Positions 1 through 9,405 of a DNA stretch of 64,000 nt are shown here, piece by piece. The notes under the pieces were generated by a model. That model ran no database searches, was not told where the DNA came from, and saw only the letters and a list, made by a program, of their open reading frames with translations. Source of the DNA: CAIWHR01 sp963734575 (GTDB taxonomy: Bacteria > Pseudomonadota > Gammaproteobacteria > Burkholderiales > Casimicrobiaceae). Each line of letters opens with the position of its first letter. The stretch's first letter is position 1. The stretch covers positions 17,489 to 81,488 of the forward strand of contig CAVTHT010000020.1 in NCBI GenBank assembly GCA_963734575.1. The letters run 5' to 3'. Made by a program: the position numbers and the translations under genes.

Positions 1-172
1 CCACGGCTTCCACGTGACGATCGGCGCGATCATGCTGTCGGTCATGCTCGGACGTGCGATGCGCGGGCACTTCGATTCGGAGCACCACTTCGGTTTCGAG
101 GCCGCGGCGTGGTACTGGCACTTCGTGGACGTGGTGTGGCTGCTGCTGTTCATCCTGGTGTACTGGCTCTGA
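1..172 (+). CDS. ctaE: Cytochrome c oxidase subunit III, C-terminal fragment
   Basis: Only the last 56 codons lie in the window; the gene starts upstream. Subunit III is an inner-membrane subunit of the aa3-type terminal oxidase. The fragment shows the histidine-rich last two helices typical of the family (HGFHV..., a GHFDSEHHFGFEAAAWYWHF stretch, then a hydrophobic VDVVWLLLFILVYWL end). It ends at a TGA at 170-172 and is followed by a strong hairpin terminator, so it closes the cox structural operon. The oxidase assembly genes that follow support the call. Confidence 0.93.
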   Translation, partial: HGFHVTIGAIMLSVMLGRAMRGHFDSEHHFGFEAAAWYWHFVDVVWLLLFILVYWL

Positions 173-202
173 CGGCCACCGGCTGAGGTCGAGCCTGCAC
201 GC

Positions 203-235
203 AAGCCGCACGGCGCGCCCGTGCGGCTTTTGCTT
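203..235 (+). terminator. Rho-independent terminator, probably bidirectional
   Basis: A perfect 10-bp stem (203-212 pairs with 220-229, AAGCCGCACG / CGTGCGGCTT) with a 7-base loop is followed by a T-rich tail. It lies between the convergent subunit III gene and the DUF2909 gene and can serve both, since the left arm begins with AA. Confidence 0.7.
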
Positions 236-269
236 TGCGCCGGCGCAGCGCGGCAGGGCGCGCCGGAAT

Positions 270-470
270 CTATCGCAGCCCGGTGGATCCGATCCAGCCG
301 AGGCGGTAGGACAGCATCAGGAACGCGAACAGGCCGACGGAAAGCGCCACGCGCAGCGCGAGCGCCTTGACGATGCGCGTGCCGGAGCCCTTGTCGCGAT
401 AGAGGAACACCAGCGCCGAGAAGAGGCTGACGATGATGGCAAGCAGGACGAGGATGACGATGATCTTCAC
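270..470 (-). CDS. DUF2909 twin-transmembrane small protein
   Basis: A 66-residue protein starting at a GTG (468-470). It has two hydrophobic helices (about residues 2-23 and 37-58) joined by a short charged loop with YRDKGSGTR, the layout of the DUF2909 family. That family is regularly found between cytochrome oxidase subunit III and SURF1 in betaproteobacteria and is presumed to assist oxidase assembly or stability; no function is proven. It is convergent with subunit III and divergent from SURF1. The GTG start is chosen because it begins right at the first helix. Confidence 0.75.
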   Translation of the reverse strand: MKIIVILVLLAIIVSLFSALVFLYRDKGSGTRIVKALALRVALSVGLFAFLMLSYRLGWIGSTGLR

Positions 471-668
471 GGACGGCGGGGATGATGCGGCTGCGCGCGA
501 TGCGCTGCGGCGATACGCCATGCTACGCCGAATGTCCTGCCATTGAGCACGACTGCCGCGCAGCGTTGCCTGCACGACGCGCTGCACGTCTCCGCCGGCG
601 CGCATGCGCACGCCACGGCGATGCGCCGCGCCGTCACGCCACTCCGGCAGTCCCGACTTCACGCGCCC

Positions 669-1412
669 ATGGCCAATGCTTCGTTTCGCCGGTACGCACC
701 CACGATCGCCACCGTGCTCGTCGTGGCGCTGTGCGTTTCGGCGGGCAACTGGCAGCGCTCGCGCATGGCGGCCAAGCAGGCACTGCGCGCGCAGCACGAT
801 GCCGCCGTGGCGGCGCCGCCGCTGCGCAGTGACGAGCTGCCACGCGGCACGGTCGACTGGGCGGCGCTGCGTTACCGGTCGGTGGAGCTCGAAGGTGAAT
901 TCGACGCCGCGCGACGCATCCTGCTGGACAACCGCGTGCAGGCCGGCCAGGTCGGGTACGAGGTGCTCGTGCCGTTGCGCCTTGCCGATGGTCGCATCGT
1001 GATCGTCGATCGCGGCTGGGTCGCGCAGGGCCGCACGCGTGCGGACGTGCCCGACGTGCCGGTGCCCCAGGGAACACGGCGGGTGCACGGGCGCATCGAG
1101 CTGCCGCCGAAGGGCTACCTCGAGCTCGGCGCGGGTGTCCCACGCGGCATCGTGTGGCAGAACCTCGACCTGCGCCGGCTCGAGAGCGCGTGGGGCGTGC
1201 AGCTGCTGCCCATCGTCGTCGACGAAATCGCGGCCCCTGGCGCACCGGACGGGCTGGTGCGCACCCGGTCCGAACCCGACTTCGGCATCGACACGCACCG
1301 CATCTACATGGTCCAGTGGTATGCCTTCGCAGCGCTCGCACTGGTTTTCTGGAGCGTCGCGCACTGGCCCTGGCGCCGAGGACCGGCCGCACGGGAGGAC
1401 AGCGATGGTTGA
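669..1412 (+). CDS. SURF1 family cytochrome oxidase assembly protein
   Basis: A 247-residue inner-membrane protein with one N-terminal helix (about residues 10-28, ending in the family's GxWQ-like GNWQRSRMAAK) and a C-terminal helix near residues 218-235, flanking a periplasmic domain. Family marks seen are GEFDAARRILLDNR, GYEVLVPLRLADG, VDRGWVAQGR and the C-terminal RIYMVQWYAFA. SURF1 helps insert heme a into subunit I. The reading frame is open further upstream, but ATG 669 puts the first helix at the usual distance. The 3' end overlaps the next gene by 8 bases, so the two are cotranslated. Confidence 0.92.
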   Translation: MANASFRRYAPTIATVLVVALCVSAGNWQRSRMAAKQALRAQHDAAVAAPPLRSDELPRGTVDWAALRYRSVELEGEFDAARRILLDNRVQAGQVGYEVLVPLRLADGRIVIVDRGWVAQGRTRADVPDVPVPQGTRRVHGRIELPPKGYLELGAGVPRGIVWQNLDLRRLESAWGVQLLPIVVDEIAAPGAPDGLVRTRSEPDFGIDTHRIYMVQWYAFAALALVFWSVAHWPWRRGPAAREDSDG

Positions 1413-1980
1413 GCCGGTCACGCCTGCACGCGGCACGGGCGGGCGCCGCACCCTGCTGCTCATCACCCTGGTGGCGCTCGCCCCGATCGTCGCGTCGACG
1501 GTCATCTACTTCTGGTTTCCGCAGGCCGCCCAGACCAACTACGGCAGGCTGCTCACGGTCGCGCCCGCTCCCGAAATCGAGGGCGAGCGGCTCAACGGGA
1601 CACCTTTCCGGCTTTCCGCGCTCCAAGGCAAGTGGGTGCTGGTCATGGCATCGCCCGGCGCATGCGACGCGGCGTGCGGGCGCGCGCTCTACGCCACGCG
1701 GCAGGCGCGCACGATCCAGGGGCGCGAGCAGGATCGTGTCGTGCGGGCCTGGCTGATCACGGACGCTGCCACGCCCTCCCCGGAAGTGCTGCGGGAGCAC
1801 CCCGGGCTGGTCGTCGCACGCGTCGATCCGGCGAAGCTCGCCGCGTTTCCGGCCGCGGCGGGTGCGATCTACCTCGTCGATCCGCATGGCAACCTCGTGC
1901 TGCAGTATCCGCAGGAGCCCGACGTTCGCGGCCTCGCCAAGGACCTCACGAAGCTGCTGCGGGCGTCGTCCATCGGATAG
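1405..1980 (+). CDS. Membrane-anchored thioredoxin-fold protein, oxidase assembly (SCO-like)
   Basis: A 191-residue protein with one N-terminal helix (about residues 17-37) and a periplasmic redoxin-like domain. Key features are a GxACDAACG segment with two cysteines spaced like the SCO CxxxC copper site, the GKWVLVMASPG strand before it, and YLVDPHGNLVLQYP later. It lies between SURF1 and cyoE, where a protein of this kind usually sits in betaproteobacteria. It probably takes part in copper delivery or thiol reduction for the oxidase, but it is shorter and more divergent than the true SCO protein at 3018. Function is inferred from context. Confidence 0.75.
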   Translation: MVEPVTPARGTGGRRTLLLITLVALAPIVASTVIYFWFPQAAQTNYGRLLTVAPAPEIEGERLNGTPFRLSALQGKWVLVMASPGACDAACGRALYATRQARTIQGREQDRVVRAWLITDAATPSPEVLREHPGLVVARVDPAKLAAFPAAAGAIYLVDPHGNLVLQYPQEPDVRGLAKDLTKLLRASSIG

Positions 1981-2061
1981 GAAGCGTCGAATGCTAAAAT
2001 TCACGGTTTCGTGCCTGCCGGACGTGCTCCGCGGCGCCCCGCGCACCCGGAGATCCGCGCC

Positions 2062-2944
2062 ATGACGACCTTAAGCCTTCGCGACGACCGCCTGCGCCAG
2101 TTCTTCGCGCTCACCAAGCCGCGCGTCGTCTCGCTGATCGTCTTCACCGCGATCATCGGCATGTTCCTCGCGGTTCCCGGGCTGCCGCCCCCCGGCGCGG
2201 TGCTTTTCGCGACGATCGGCATCGCCCTGGTCGCCGGCGCCGCGGCGGCCGTCAATTGCCTGGTGGAGCAGAAGATCGACGCCGTGATGCAACGCACGCG
2301 CGCACGGCCGCTGCCGCGCGGCGAATTGAGCTCGCTCGAGACCCTGATCTTCGCCGGCATCGTCGGCGGCCTGGGCCTCCTCGTCCTCTATCAGTTCGTG
2401 AACCCGCTCACGATGTGGCTCACGCTCGCCACCTTCGTCGGTTACGCGATCGTGTACACGGTGCTGCTGAAGCCGGCCACGCCGCAGAACATCGTGATCG
2501 GCGGCGCGTCCGGCGCGATGCCGCCGGTGCTGGGCTGGGCCGCGGTCACCGGCAGCGTGACGCCCGAGGCGCTGCTCCTGTTCCTGATCATCTTCGCGTG
2601 GACTCCGCCGCACTTCTGGTCGCTTGCGCTCTATCGCGCCAACGACTACGCGCGCGCCGGCCTGCCGATGCTGCCCGTCACGCACGGCTCGCATTACACG
2701 CGGCTGATGATCGTCCTCTACACGTTCATCCTCGTTGCCGTGACGCTGCTGCCGTTCGCGATCGGCATGAGCGGCGTGCTCTACCTCGCCGGTGCGCTCG
2801 TTCTCGGCGGGATGTTCCTGAACCGCGCGGTCGGGCTCTACCGGCACTACAGCGATGCGCTGGCGCGCGTCGACGTTCAAGTTCTCGATCGCCTACCTCG
2901 CTGCGCTGTTCTCGGCGCTGCTCGTCGATCACTACTGGCGATGA
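2062..2944 (+). CDS. cyoE: Protoheme IX farnesyltransferase (heme O synthase), one frame break
   Basis: CyoE/CtaB transfers a farnesyl group to heme b to make heme O, the precursor of heme A, in the inner membrane. Visible family signature: NCLVEQKIDAVMQRTRARPLP (prenyl-diphosphate-binding Asp region), then WTPPHFWSLALYRANDY. About nine hydrophobic helices are present. The frame breaks near 2870: the first frame reads ...RHYSDALAR and a second frame continues TFKFSIAYLAALFSALLVDHYWR to the TGA at 2942-2944. Dropping one base gives the expected 293 residues. The heme A synthase gene (ctaA) that often precedes it is missing; the upstream gap is only 81 bases. Confidence 0.9.
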
Positions 2945-3017
2945 CGCCTGCAGCGTCGATCGCGTCACCCGATCGCCGCTGTCGCTGCCGTCTGCGGCGC
3001 CGCCGGGTGCGGCCGCT

Positions 3018-3617
3018 TTGAACACGCGCCATCTCCGGCGCGCCCTCGCCGCGCTGGCCTGCCTCCTGCTCGCCGCTGCGCTCGCGGGCTGCGAGCGCAG
3101 CCCGAAGTTCATGGCCTCCGACGTCACCGGTACGTCGTTCGGGCGTGACTTCGCGCTCACCGATCAGCATGGCGCGCCGCGCGCCCTTGCGGACTTTCGC
3201 GGCAAGGCGGTCGTGCTCTTCTTCGGCTACACGCATTGTCCCGACGTGTGCCCCACCACGCTCGCGGAGCTCGCCGAGGCGATGAAGCGTCTCGGCGCCG
3301 ACGCGCAGCGGGTGCAGGTGCTGTTCGTGACGGTCGATCCGGAGCGCGACACCCCCGAGCTCCTCGCGCAATACGTCCCGGCCTTCGACCCGTCGTTCCT
3401 CGGCCTGCGCGGTGATGCCGAGGCCACCGCGCGCGTGACGCGCGAGTTCAAGATCCTCGTGCAGAAGCACGAAGGCGCATCGCCCGGCAACTACACGGTG
3501 GACCATTCCGCGGGCACGTTCATCTTCGATCCGCAGGGGCGCCTGCGCCTGTACGTGAGCTACGGACAGGGGCCGGACGTGTTCACGCACGACATCCGCG
3601 CCCTCCTCGAGGGCTGA
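3018..3617 (+). CDS. SCO1/SenC family copper chaperone lipoprotein
   Basis: A 199-residue protein starting at TTG 3018. It has a lipoprotein signal (LLLAAALAGC, lipid-modified Cys near residue 24) and a thioredoxin fold. The copper ligands are visible: Cys74 and Cys78 in THCPDVCP, and His163 in DHSAGTF. Also present are VVLFFGYTHC and VTVDPERDTPE. SCO proteins load or reduce the CuA site of cytochrome oxidase subunit II on the periplasmic side. It follows cyoE by 73 bases and ends 5 bases before the next gene, so it is probably the last oxidase gene of the transcript. Confidence 0.93.
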   Translation: MNTRHLRRALAALACLLLAAALAGCERSPKFMASDVTGTSFGRDFALTDQHGAPRALADFRGKAVVLFFGYTHCPDVCPTTLAELAEAMKRLGADAQRVQVLFVTVDPERDTPELLAQYVPAFDPSFLGLRGDAEATARVTREFKILVQKHEGASPGNYTVDHSAGTFIFDPQGRLRLYVSYGQGPDVFTHDIRALLEG

Positions 3618-3622
3618 GCGCC

Positions 3623-5906
3623 GTGGCCGTCGTTCCGCTCGCCGCGGCGTTCCAGGAGGCGTTCGCGCACGAAGCCGCCGGACGCGAGCGCGAGGCGATG
3701 GCCCTCTACCGCAGCATCCTCGCCGCAGTGCCCGATCATCCCGGCGCGCTGTTGCGCATCGCGGAAAGCGAGATCCGGCACGGTGCGCTCGATCAGGCGC
3801 GTGTGCATCTCCAGACCGCGGTCGAGGCCGCGAGGACCATGCGCCTGCCTGCCGCCGACGTGCTGGCGGCACTGGCCCGCGTCGAGCGTGCAGCGGGTCG
3901 CGAAACCGAGGCCCGCGCGCACCTCGAAGAGGCGCTCGCCGATACACCGATGCACGCCGCGGCCATGCTCGAGCAGGGCGCGATGGCGCATGCCGCGGGA
4001 GACTTCGCCGCCGCGGAGCAGCGCTTCACGGCGGTCGCCCGCCGCAATCCCGAGCTCGGCACGGCATGGCTGCAGCTCGCGCTCACGCTCGAGCAGCAGG
4101 AACGGATGGCGGCGGCGCGCGAGGCCGCCGCGACGGCCATGACCGCACGGCATTCGAGCGCAGCGGCCTGGGAGAACGCCGCACGGCTTGCGTGGCGCGT
4201 GCATGACTACGTCGCGGCCGATCGGTTGAGCCGTGATGGCCTCGCGCGCTATCCGCGCCACGCGGGTCTGATGCACCAGCAGGGCATCCTGCTCAAGTCG
4301 ACGGGTCGGCCGACGGCGGCGTGCCGCGTGCTCGAGGAGGCCGTTGCACTGGCCCCCGACGATGCGGGCCTGCGGCTTTCGCTCGCGGCGGCCTGTCTCG
4401 ACGCGAACCGGCCGGCCGACGCGCGGACCCATCTGGAGCGTGCCGTTGCCCTCGGCGCGACGGCGGGCGAGGTCTGGGACAACCTCGGCATGGCGCGGCG
4501 CACGCTGGGCGACGACGAAGGCGCGATAGCTGCGTTCGAGAGGGCCGTGGCTGCCGCGCCGAACCTGCACGCCCGCGCTCGCCAACCTCGTCAACATCCG
4601 CCAGCAATGCTGCGCCTGGGACGGCCTCGACGTGCTCGAGCAGCGCCTCGTCGCCGGCATCGACGATCCCGCAGCCGACCCGCGGCTGCCGCCGTTCATC
4701 GCCCTTGCGCTGCCCACGACACCGGCGCAACAGCTTGCCAACGCACGCCGCTGGGCGCGCGCGGTGCTGCCGCCCGTCGCTCCGGCACCCGCCGTGCATG
4801 CCCGCGCCGCGCGCCTGCGCGTCGGCTACGTGTCGAGCGACTTTCGCGAGCACCCTACCGGGCGGCTCATGGCGGGTCTCTTCGAGGCACACGACCGCGA
4901 GCGGTTCGAGATCGTCGCCTACAGTTACGGCAAGGACGACGGCAGCGGGCTGCGCGCGCGCATTCGCGGCGCGTTCGACGTCTGGCACGACGTGAACGAC
5001 GTCGCGGACGTCGCGGTCGCACGCATGATCCGCGAGGACGGCATCGACGTCCTCGTCGACCGCAAGGGGCTGACTCGCGGCTCGCGGCTCGCCATCCTCG
5101 CCGAGCGGCCGGCACCGGTGCAGGTGCATTACATGAGCTTTCCCGGCACGATGGGCTACGAAGCGATCGACGGCATCATCGCCGACGCCGAAGTGATCCC
5201 GCCTGGCGAGGAGGCGTTCTTTCACGAGCGCGTGTGGCGCATGCCGCGGTGCTACTTCGTCAACGATTCGAAGCGCGCCGTGCCGGTCGTCGACGCGCGT
5301 GCCGCGCACGGGTTGCGCGACGATGCGCTGGTGCTCGCATGCTTCAACCAGCCGTACAAGATCACGCGGGCGTTCTTCACGATCTGGATGGAAGCGCTCG
5401 CCGCGGCTCCGTCGACGGTGCTGTGGCTGCTCGCGCCCGGCGATGTGGAACGCCGCAACCTGCGCCGGGAGGCGGAGCGCTGCAACGTCGATCCGCAGCG
5501 GATCGTGTTCGCACCGGCGCTGCCTCAGGCGGCGCACATGGCGCGGGTCGCGTGCGCGGATCTCACGCTCGACACCCTGCCGGTCGGGCAGCACACGACC
5601 GCGTGCGACGCGCTCTGGGTGGGCGTGCCGATGCTCACCTGCCGCGGCGCGACATTCGTGGGGCGAGTGGGCGCGAGCATCATGCGCGCGGTCGAGCTGC
5701 CGCAACTCATCACGGGCTCGCCGGCGGAATATCGCGACCGGCTGCTCGCGCTCGTGCGCGACCCGGCGGTGCTCGCGACGTATCGCGATCACCTCGTGTC
5801 GCAGCGCCATCGCCTGCCGCTCTTCGATACGGCGGCATTCGCGCGCGACTGGGAGGCGTTGCTCCTGGAGATCTACGCGGCAACGATCGCGACGCGCGCG
5901 GCCTGA
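3623..5906 (+). CDS. TPR protein with SPINDLY/OGT-type glycosyltransferase domain (copy 1), one frame break
   Basis: About 760 residues once one extra base near 4577 is removed (...PNLHA joins ALANLVNIRQQCCAWDGL). The N-terminal ~310 residues are tandem TPRs. The C-terminal half is an O-GlcNAc-transferase-like GT41 domain: LRVGYVSSDFREHPTGR, DGIDVLVDRKG, RPAPVQVHYMSFPGTMGY, and LDTLPVGQHTTACDALWVGVPMLTCRG for the UDP-sugar site. It probably adds a sugar from a nucleotide donor to Ser/Thr of a protein; donor and target are unknown. GTG start 3623 follows the SCO stop by 5 bases. This is the first of five such proteins in the window. Confidence 0.85.
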
Positions 5907-5930
5907 AACGCGTGCGACTCCCGCGCCGGT

Positions 5931-6317
5931 TCAGTGACCGCGCTCGATCAGCTCGATCTTGTACCCGTCGGGGTCCTGCACGAACGCGATCACGGTGCTG
6001 CCACCCTTCACGGGTCCCGCTTCGCGCGTGACGGTGCCGCCTTTCGCGCGCACCGCGTCACACGTCGCGGCGGCGTCGGCGACTTCCACCGCGATGTGGC
6101 CGAAGCCGCTGCCGACGTCGTAACGATCGACGCCGTAGTTGTACGTGAGCTCCAGCACGGCGCCGCGCGTTTCGTCGTCGTAGCCGACGAAGGCGAGGGT
6201 GTACTTCTGCTCGGGACGGTCGGTCGTGCGCAGGAGGCGCATGCCCATGACCTCGGTGTAGAAGCGTGTCGCGCGCTCGAGGTCGCCGACGCGCAGCATG
6301 GTGTGCAGGATGCGCAT
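5931..6317 (-). CDS. gloA: Lactoylglutathione lyase (glyoxalase I)
   Basis: A 128-residue vicinal-oxygen-chelate enzyme that converts the hemithioacetal of methylglyoxal and glutathione to S-lactoylglutathione. The four metal ligands sit where the E. coli enzyme has them: His5 (RILHTML), Glu56 (AVLELTYN), His74 (GFGHIAVEV) and Glu122 (YKIELIE). Length is normal for the Ni-type bacterial form. It lies 14 bases downstream of the rubredoxin gene on the same strand and is probably cotranscribed with it. It is convergent with the TPR gene. Confidence 0.95.
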   Translation of the reverse strand: MRILHTMLRVGDLERATRFYTEVMGMRLLRTTDRPEQKYTLAFVGYDDETRGAVLELTYNYGVDRYDVGSGFGHIAVEVADAAATCDAVRAKGGTVTREAGPVKGGSTVIAFVQDPDGYKIELIERGH

Positions 6318-6331
6318 GCGTGGTCTCCCGG

Positions 6332-6496
6332 TCAGAACTCGACCATCTCGAAGTCTTCCTTGCGCGCGCCGCACTCGGGGCAGGTCCAGTTGGGCGGCAC
6401 GTCTTCCCACCGCGTGCCCGGGGCGATGCCCTCCTCGGGAGCGCCAAGCGCCTCGTCGTAGATCCAGCCGCAGATCAGGCACATGTATTTTTTCAT
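6332..6496 (-). CDS. Rubredoxin
   Basis: A 54-residue iron-binding electron carrier. The four iron-ligating cysteines are at residues 6, 9, 39 and 42 (MCLICGWIYDE and WTCPECGARK), with the conserved GTRWEDVPPNW between them. Length and sequence are typical of the small rubredoxin found beside thiD/hemL in betaproteobacteria. It is divergent from thiD, with 81 bases between the starts. Its redox partner is not visible here. Confidence 0.95.
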   Translation of the reverse strand: MKKYMCLICGWIYDEALGAPEEGIAPGTRWEDVPPNWTCPECGARKEDFEMVEF

Positions 6497-6577
6497 CGAG
6501 GCAAACGGCGTTGGAGTAAAATCCAATTCTATCAAGCCCCTCCCGTGCATCGCCGCACCGCGGCGCCGCACGCCCCG
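6497..6577. promoter_or_regulatory. Divergent promoter region, rubredoxin / thiD
   Basis: This 81-base gap must hold start signals for both genes. A TAGAAT-like -10 for the rubredoxin side (minus strand, about 6527-6532) and a TAAAAT box for thiD (6517-6522) overlap the only AT-rich stretch here. No good -35 boxes are visible, so exact promoters are uncertain. Confidence 0.3.
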
Positions 6578-7464
6578 ATGTCCCCCATGCGCGACTCCGA
6601 TCCGGATTTTCCGCCCATCGTCCTCACCTTCGCGGCGTCCGATCCGTCGGGCGGCGCCGGGCTGCAGGCCGACATCCTCACGCTGTCCAGCATGGGCTGC
6701 CATCCGCTGTCCGTGCTGACGGCGTTCACGGTGCAGGACACCGCCGGCGTCGAAGCCGTGCAGGCGCTCGATTCGGAATGGGTGGCCGACCAGGCGCGGT
6801 GCCTCCTCGAAGACATGCCGGTCGATGCCTTCAAGATCGGCGTCCTCGGCAGCGTCGAGAACATCGCGGCGATCGCCGAAGTGCTGTCCGACTATCCGGA
6901 CGTGCCGCTGATCCTCGATCCCGTGCTTGCGTCCGGACGCGGCGACGAGCTCGCCAACGACGAGATGACCCACGCGCTGCGCGAGTTGCTGCTGCCGCAG
7001 ACCACCGTGCTGACGCCGAACAGCCTCGAGGCGCGCCGCCTCGCCGAGGTCGAGGACGATGACGACGCCACGCTCGCCGTGTGCGCGGAGCGCCTGCTCG
7101 GGCATGGGCGCGGAGTTCGTGCTCATCACCGGCACGCACGAGACCACGCCGCGACGTCGTCAACACGCTGTATGGCCGTGGTGGCATCGTGCGCACCGAC
7201 ACCTGGCCGCGGCTGCCCGGGAGCTTCCACGGCTCGGGTTGCACGCTCGCGTCGGCCATCGCCGCGATGCTGGCGAACGGCCTCGACGTGCCCGAGGCGG
7301 TGCGGGAGGCGCAGGACTACACGTGGCATACGCTCAAGAAAGCCTACCGGCCCGGCATGGGCCAGTTCCTGCCGGATCGGCTCTTCTGGGCACGCGAAGG
7401 CGCCGAAGCGCCCGGCGAGACCGACGAGGTGGTGCGCAGCTCCGATGCTCGCAGCAGCCACTGA
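6578..7464 (+). CDS. thiD: Hydroxymethylpyrimidine (phosphate) kinase, two frame breaks
   Basis: ThiD phosphorylates HMP and HMP-P in thiamine synthesis. Seen: VLTFAASDPSGGAGLQADI (substrate loop), VLTAFTVQDT, LDPVLASGRGDEL, LTPNSLEARRL, then FVLITGTHETTP, VVNTLYGRGG and PGSFHGSGCTLASAIAA (anion hole and catalytic Cys of the ribokinase fold). The frame shifts twice by one extra base, near 7106 (before MGAEFVLITG) and near 7150 (before DVVNTLYG). With both removed the protein is 294 residues, full length. The last codons overlap thiE. Another ATG at 6587 could be the start. Confidence 0.88.
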
Positions 7465-8131
7465 GCGCTCACGGGCCGCGGCACGGCGCGCCCGCGTCGC
7501 GGGGCTGTACGCCGTCACGCCGGACTGGAGCGACACCGATCGCCTGGTGCGCGCGGTCGAAGCGGCCGTGCGCGGTGGCGCCCGGCTCGTGCAATACCGC
7601 AACAAGAGCGCCGACGCCGCATTGCGCCTCGAGCAGGCACGCGCGCTGGCGCATGCGCTCGCCGCGTCCGATGCGCTCCTGATCGTGAACGACGATGCCG
7701 CACTCGCCGCTGCCGTCGGCGCGGACGGCGTGCATCTCGGCGAGGAGGACGGCGCGCTCGACGCAGCACGCGCGATCGTGGGGCCCGACGCAATCGATCG
7801 GCGTGTCCTGTTACAACGATTCTCGCGCGTGCCCGTGGCGCGGTGAACGACGGTGCCGACTACATCGCGCTCGGCAGCTTCTTCGCGTCGACGGTCAAGC
7901 CCGGCGCGCGCCGGGCGGACATCGCGCTCCTCCGCGATGCGTGCACGCTGGGCGTTCCGGTGGTGGCCATCGGCGGCATCGACGCGAGCAATGCCGCGCA
8001 GCTGCGTGATGCGGGCGCTGCGGCCGTCGCGATCATCTCGGCAGTGTTCGCCGCCGGTGACGAGCGCGCGATCGAGGCCGCGGCGCGAGCCGTCGCGGCG
8101 GTGTTCAGCCCAACAGCGGGACCGACCATGA
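7445..8131 (+). CDS. thiE: Thiamine-phosphate synthase, three frame breaks
   Basis: ThiE couples HMP-PP and the thiazole phosphate to thiamine phosphate (TIM barrel). Seen: GLYAVTPDWSDT, ARLVQYRNKS, LLIVNDDAALAAAVGADGVHLGEED, IGVSCYND, ADYIALGSFFAS, VPVVAIGGIDASNAAQL. One extra base each near 7795, 7832 and about 8110 splits the gene over three frames. With these removed it is 227 residues ending ...QQRDRP at the TGA 8129-8131, in an ATGA overlap with hemL. As printed, the last third runs in frame into hemL, which I read as an artefact rather than a ThiE-HemL fusion. It overlaps thiD by 20 bases. Confidence 0.85.
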
Positions 8132-9405
8132 GCCGCAACGAAGAGCTGTTCCTGCGCGCGCAGCGCACCATCCCCGCCGGCGTGAACTCGCCCGTGCGCG
8201 CCTTCCGTTCCGTGGGCGGGACGCCGCGCTTCTTCGTGCGCGGCCAGGGCGCGTACCTCTGGGATGCCGATGGCGCGCGCTACATCGATTACGTCGGCTC
8301 GTGGGGACCGGCCATCCTCGGCCACGCGCATCGCGACGTCGTGCGCGCGGTGCAGGAAACCGCCGCGCACGGTCTTTCCTTCGGCGCACCGACGGAGCTC
8401 GAGATCGAGCTCGCGGAACTGCTGTGCGCGCGCGTCCCGTCGATGGACATGGTGCGGCTCGTTTCCTCCGGCACGGAGGCCACGATGTCCGCACTGCGGC
8501 TCGCGCGCGGCTTCACCGGCCGCAGCAAGATCGTCAAGTTCGAAGGCTGCTATCACGGCCACGGCGACAGCCTGCTCGTGAAGGCGGGCTCGGGCGCGCT
8601 CACGTTCGGCCAGCCATCGTCGGCAGGCGTCCCGCCGGCGATCGCCAACGAGACGATCGTGCTGCCGTACAACGACCTCGGCGCGGTCGAGGCGGCCTTC
8701 CGGGCCCAGCCCGGGGACATCGCGTGCATCATCGTCGAGCCGGTCGTCGGCAACATGAATCTCATCGCGCCGGCTCCGGGTTTCCTGCAGGGGCTGCGCG
8801 ACGTGTGCGACCGCTTTGGCGCGCTCCTGATCTTCGACGAGGTGATGACCGGGTTCCGCGTGCACCCGCAGGGCGCGCAGGGCCTTTATGGCATCACGCC
8901 GGATCTGACGACGCTCGGCAAGGTGATCGGCGGCGGCATGCCCGTTGGCGCGTTCGGTGGCCGGCGCCTGGTCATGGAGCAGATCGCACCGCTCGGCCCC
9001 GTGTATCAGGCGGGAACGCTGTCGGGCAACCCGGTCGCCGTCGCTGCAGGGCTCGCGACGCTGCGCGCGATCGCAGCGCCCGGGTTCTACGAGCGCCTGT
9101 CCGTGCATACGCTGGCGCTCATGGACGGCCTCACCGAAGTCGCGCGGGGGGCGGGCGTGCCGTTCAGTGCGCAGGCCATCGGCGGCATGTTCGGCATCTA
9201 TTTCGCGGACCGCGTGCCTGCGACCTACGACGCCGTGATGGCCACCGACAAGGCACGCTTCAACCGCTTCTTCCACGCGATGCTCGCGCGGGGCGTGTAT
9301 CTCGCGCCATCGGCGTTCGAGGCGGGCTTCGTGTCCGCGGCGCATACGCCCGAGGACATCGCCGAGACGCTGCGTTGTGCGGAGCACGCGTTTCGCGCAT
9401 CGTGA
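8128..9405 (+). CDS. hemL: Glutamate-1-semialdehyde 2,1-aminomutase
   Basis: A 425-residue PLP enzyme that converts glutamate-1-semialdehyde to 5-aminolevulinate, the last step of the C5 route to heme. Seen: PAGVNSPVRAFRSVGGTP, YIDYVGSWGP, SSGTEATMSALRLARG, CYHGHGDS, FDEVMTGFRV and the PLP lysine at residue 265 in TLGKVIGGGMP, followed by GTLSGNPVAVAAGL. Length is normal and the frame is intact. ATG 8128 overlaps the thiE stop. Confidence 0.97.
   Translation: MSRNEELFLRAQRTIPAGVNSPVRAFRSVGGTPRFFVRGQGAYLWDADGARYIDYVGSWGPAILGHAHRDVVRAVQETAAHGLSFGAPTELEIELAELLCARVPSMDMVRLVSSGTEATMSALRLARGFTGRSKIVKFEGCYHGHGDSLLVKAGSGALTFGQPSSAGVPPAIANETIVLPYNDLGAVEAAFRAQPGDIACIIVEPVVGNMNLIAPAPGFLQGLRDVCDRFGALLIFDEVMTGFRVHPQGAQGLYGITPDLTTLGKVIGGGMPVGAFGGRRLVMEQIAPLGPVYQAGTLSGNPVAVAAGLATLRAIAAPGFYERLSVHTLALMDGLTEVARGAGVPFSAQAIGGMFGIYFADRVPATYDAVMATDKARFNRFFHAMLARGVYLAPSAFEAGFVSAAHTPEDIAETLRCAEHAFRAS

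Noticed and set aside
2860..2944. Programmed frameshift in cyoE and others
   Set aside because: No slippery heptamer or shared motif at the break sites; breaks occur in unrelated genes at about one per 3 kb, which fits sequence error.
7843..9405. ThiE-HemL fusion protein as printed
   Set aside because: The in-frame read-through depends on frame breaks in thiE. Removing one more base near 8110 gives a normal ThiE stop in an ATGA overlap with hemL.
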